Assembly: GCA_023489135.1 (NCBI GenBank)
Contig: JAMDCE010000505.1
Span: forward strand, 1 to 6,439
Direction: 5' to 3'
Source: Chloroflexota bacterium
Lineage (GTDB): Bacteria > Chloroflexota > Chloroflexia > JAMDCE01
Length of the DNA: 6,439 bases
Each line of letters begins with the position of its first letter. Within the stretch, counting starts at the first letter, position 1. Both the position numbers and the translations under genes were made by a program. This document shows, one piece after another, positions 5,879-6,439 of the stretch. The notes under the pieces are model-generated. The model was not told the DNA's origin. It did not search any database and saw only the letters and a list, made by a program, of their open reading frames with translations.

Positions 5879-6241
5879 CTCAGCACACCAGATGGAGGAC
5901 GGATATTCTCCTCGGTCACTCCGGGATGCCACCGGCGCTGCCTCTATTATACACCAAAGCGCAGACTCGCCGCACCAGCCGCCCACGCGCCCAAATAGCA
6001 CCTCTTCCGCTTGTGCCTCGAAGGTATGGAACGCGCACGGCGTATTCTCAGCCTGACCGCACGACAGACAAGGTCTCAGTTCCGTTAGACTTAGCGCCGC
6101 GGATCTTCGACGCGATGACAGATGGTTCAACCGCCAAAAGGCGAGCGGAAAAGCCGAAGAGGCCTGGGCTTTCGCCGGAGTCCAAGAATGAGAGGGAACT
6201 CTTAAGGTAAATTCAAAGGAAGGGAAAGGCCGACCCAGGTA
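5879..6241. other. Gap without a convincing gene
   Basis: This stretch of about 360 bases lies between thioredoxin and the GH130 fragment. Open frames exist on both strands but give arginine- and proline-rich or cysteine-scattered peptides without a recognisable domain, and none has a good Shine-Dalgarno, so I do not call a gene. It does hold a lone leftward TATAAT (5951-5946) with no good -35. A set of small stems also lies between 5881 and 5940: CAGC/GCTG at the ends, GAGGA/TCCTC at 5895-5899 and 5909-5913, and CCGG/CCGG at 5921-5924 and 5932-5935. A short AGAC/GTCT stem lies at 6066-6076 and a CGCC-AAAA-GGCG stem at 6132-6143. No tRNA, SRP RNA, tmRNA or known riboswitch core was recognised. 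It may be a decayed coding remnant or hold a small RNA. Confidence 0.4.
6149..6172 (-). terminator. Weak candidate terminator for the GH130 gene
   Basis: Reading leftward, AAAGCC (6172-6167), an 11-base loop and GGCTTT (6155-6150) form a six-pair stem ending in TTTT, about 70 bases after the GH130 stop. The stem is short and the T-run is mostly inside it, so support is low. Confidence 0.25.
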
Positions 6242-6439
6242 TCACTCGACCATACCCTTTTGCCGACCTACCCGATGGAGGTAGTCTCGCTCCTGAACGA
6301 AACTGACTAGATCGGTTAGTTTGGCAATCGCCAGTCCGATTACCGTGTCGGCCCCGCCGTAATACATCCAAACTTCGTCGCCCTGCAGGATCGCCCCACA
6401 GGTGTACACTACGTTAGGTACCAGGCCGCGCTGTTCGTA
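6242..6439 (-). CDS. C-terminal fragment of a GH130 family glycoside phosphorylase (partial)
   Basis: Sixty-five residues and a TGA stop (6244-6242) of a leftward gene whose remaining, larger N-terminal part lies beyond the right edge. GH130 enzymes phosphorolyse beta-mannosides (such as mannosyl-glucose, mannosyl-N-acetylglucosamine or beta-1,4-mannooligosaccharides) on a five-bladed beta-propeller, usually in the cytoplasm. The fragment shows the family's last blade: PNVVYTCGAILQGDEVWMYY at fragment residues 8-27, followed by GGADTVIGLA (28-37) with the characteristic YGGAD. The final tail (about 41-65, KLTDLVSFVQERDYLHRVG...) is polar and somewhat longer than expected. Substrate specificity depends on residues outside the window. 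The start and upstream context are not visible. Its nearness to three glycosyltransferase genes fits a glycan-metabolism neighbourhood, but it is separated from them by the rightward thioredoxin gene. Confidence 0.85.
   Translation of the reverse strand, partial: YEQRGLVPNVVYTCGAILQGDEVWMYYGGADTVIGLAIAKLTDLVSFVQERDYLHRVGRQKGMVE

Noticed and set aside
5881..5940. T-box, cobalamin riboswitch or SRP RNA in the stretch after the hairpin
   Set aside because: GGTGGCATCCCGG on the minus strand is only loosely like the T-box core, no downstream leftward gene exists to regulate, and no B12-box or SRP loop sequence was found.
5855..6130. Leftward 91-residue open frame in the same gap
   Set aside because: TTG start without Shine-Dalgarno, scattered cysteines without a zinc-ribbon spacing, and an end inside the 16-bp hairpin; probably chance.
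5875..6210. Rightward 111-residue open frame after thioredoxin
   Set aside because: Its GTG start lies inside the perfect hairpin, there is no ribosome binding site, and the arginine/proline-rich product matches no family I know.

Overview
The window is moderately GC-rich bacterial chromosomal DNA with short gaps, E. coli-like sigma-70 promoters and good Shine-Dalgarno sites. No transposase, integrase, phage gene, tRNA, rRNA or CRISPR array is visible. The style of the glycosyltransferases (a DE-motif GT-C membrane protein and GT4 enzymes) together with an MqnA menaquinone enzyme suggests an uncultured bacterium, perhaps Chloroflexota-like. That placement is an impression from protein style, not a computed result.

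Left part (1-2837). A membrane-protein gene cut by the left edge reads leftward from 130. Opposite it, a strong extended -10 promoter (174-203) drives a compact rightward set: a YbjQ-family small protein (256-585), a multi-spanning GT-C/GT39-like glycosyltransferase (605-1987, TTG start) and MqnA, chorismate dehydratase of the futalosine menaquinone pathway (ends at 2837). The mqnA start is unusual. Its only good Shine-Dalgarno points at an in-frame ACG, and no ATG, GTG or TTG lies at that position. A hairpin just after mqnA probably ends the transcript.

Middle part (3002-5280, leftward). Two GT4/GT-B glycosyltransferases overlap by four bases (ATGA) and form a translationally coupled pair. 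They converge on the mqnA operon. They probably act in succession on one surface or storage glycan.

Right part (5281-6439). A 214-bp gap carries a perfect-consensus rightward promoter for thioredoxin and a good leftward promoter for the glycosyltransferase pair. The two fire toward each other and their predicted transcripts overlap. Thioredoxin (5495-5818, WCTPC active site) is followed by a perfect 16-bp inverted repeat, then about 360 bp without a convincing gene, then the C-terminal 65 residues of a leftward GH130 glycoside phosphorylase cut by the right edge.

Taken together the window mixes glycan assembly (three glycosyltransferases), glycan phosphorolysis (GH130), a quinone-biosynthesis enzyme and redox housekeeping. 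It looks like ordinary core and envelope gene content. I see no clear sign of a new defence or mobile system. The points most worth a second look are the mqnA start codon, the face-to-face promoters and the structured stretch after thioredoxin.
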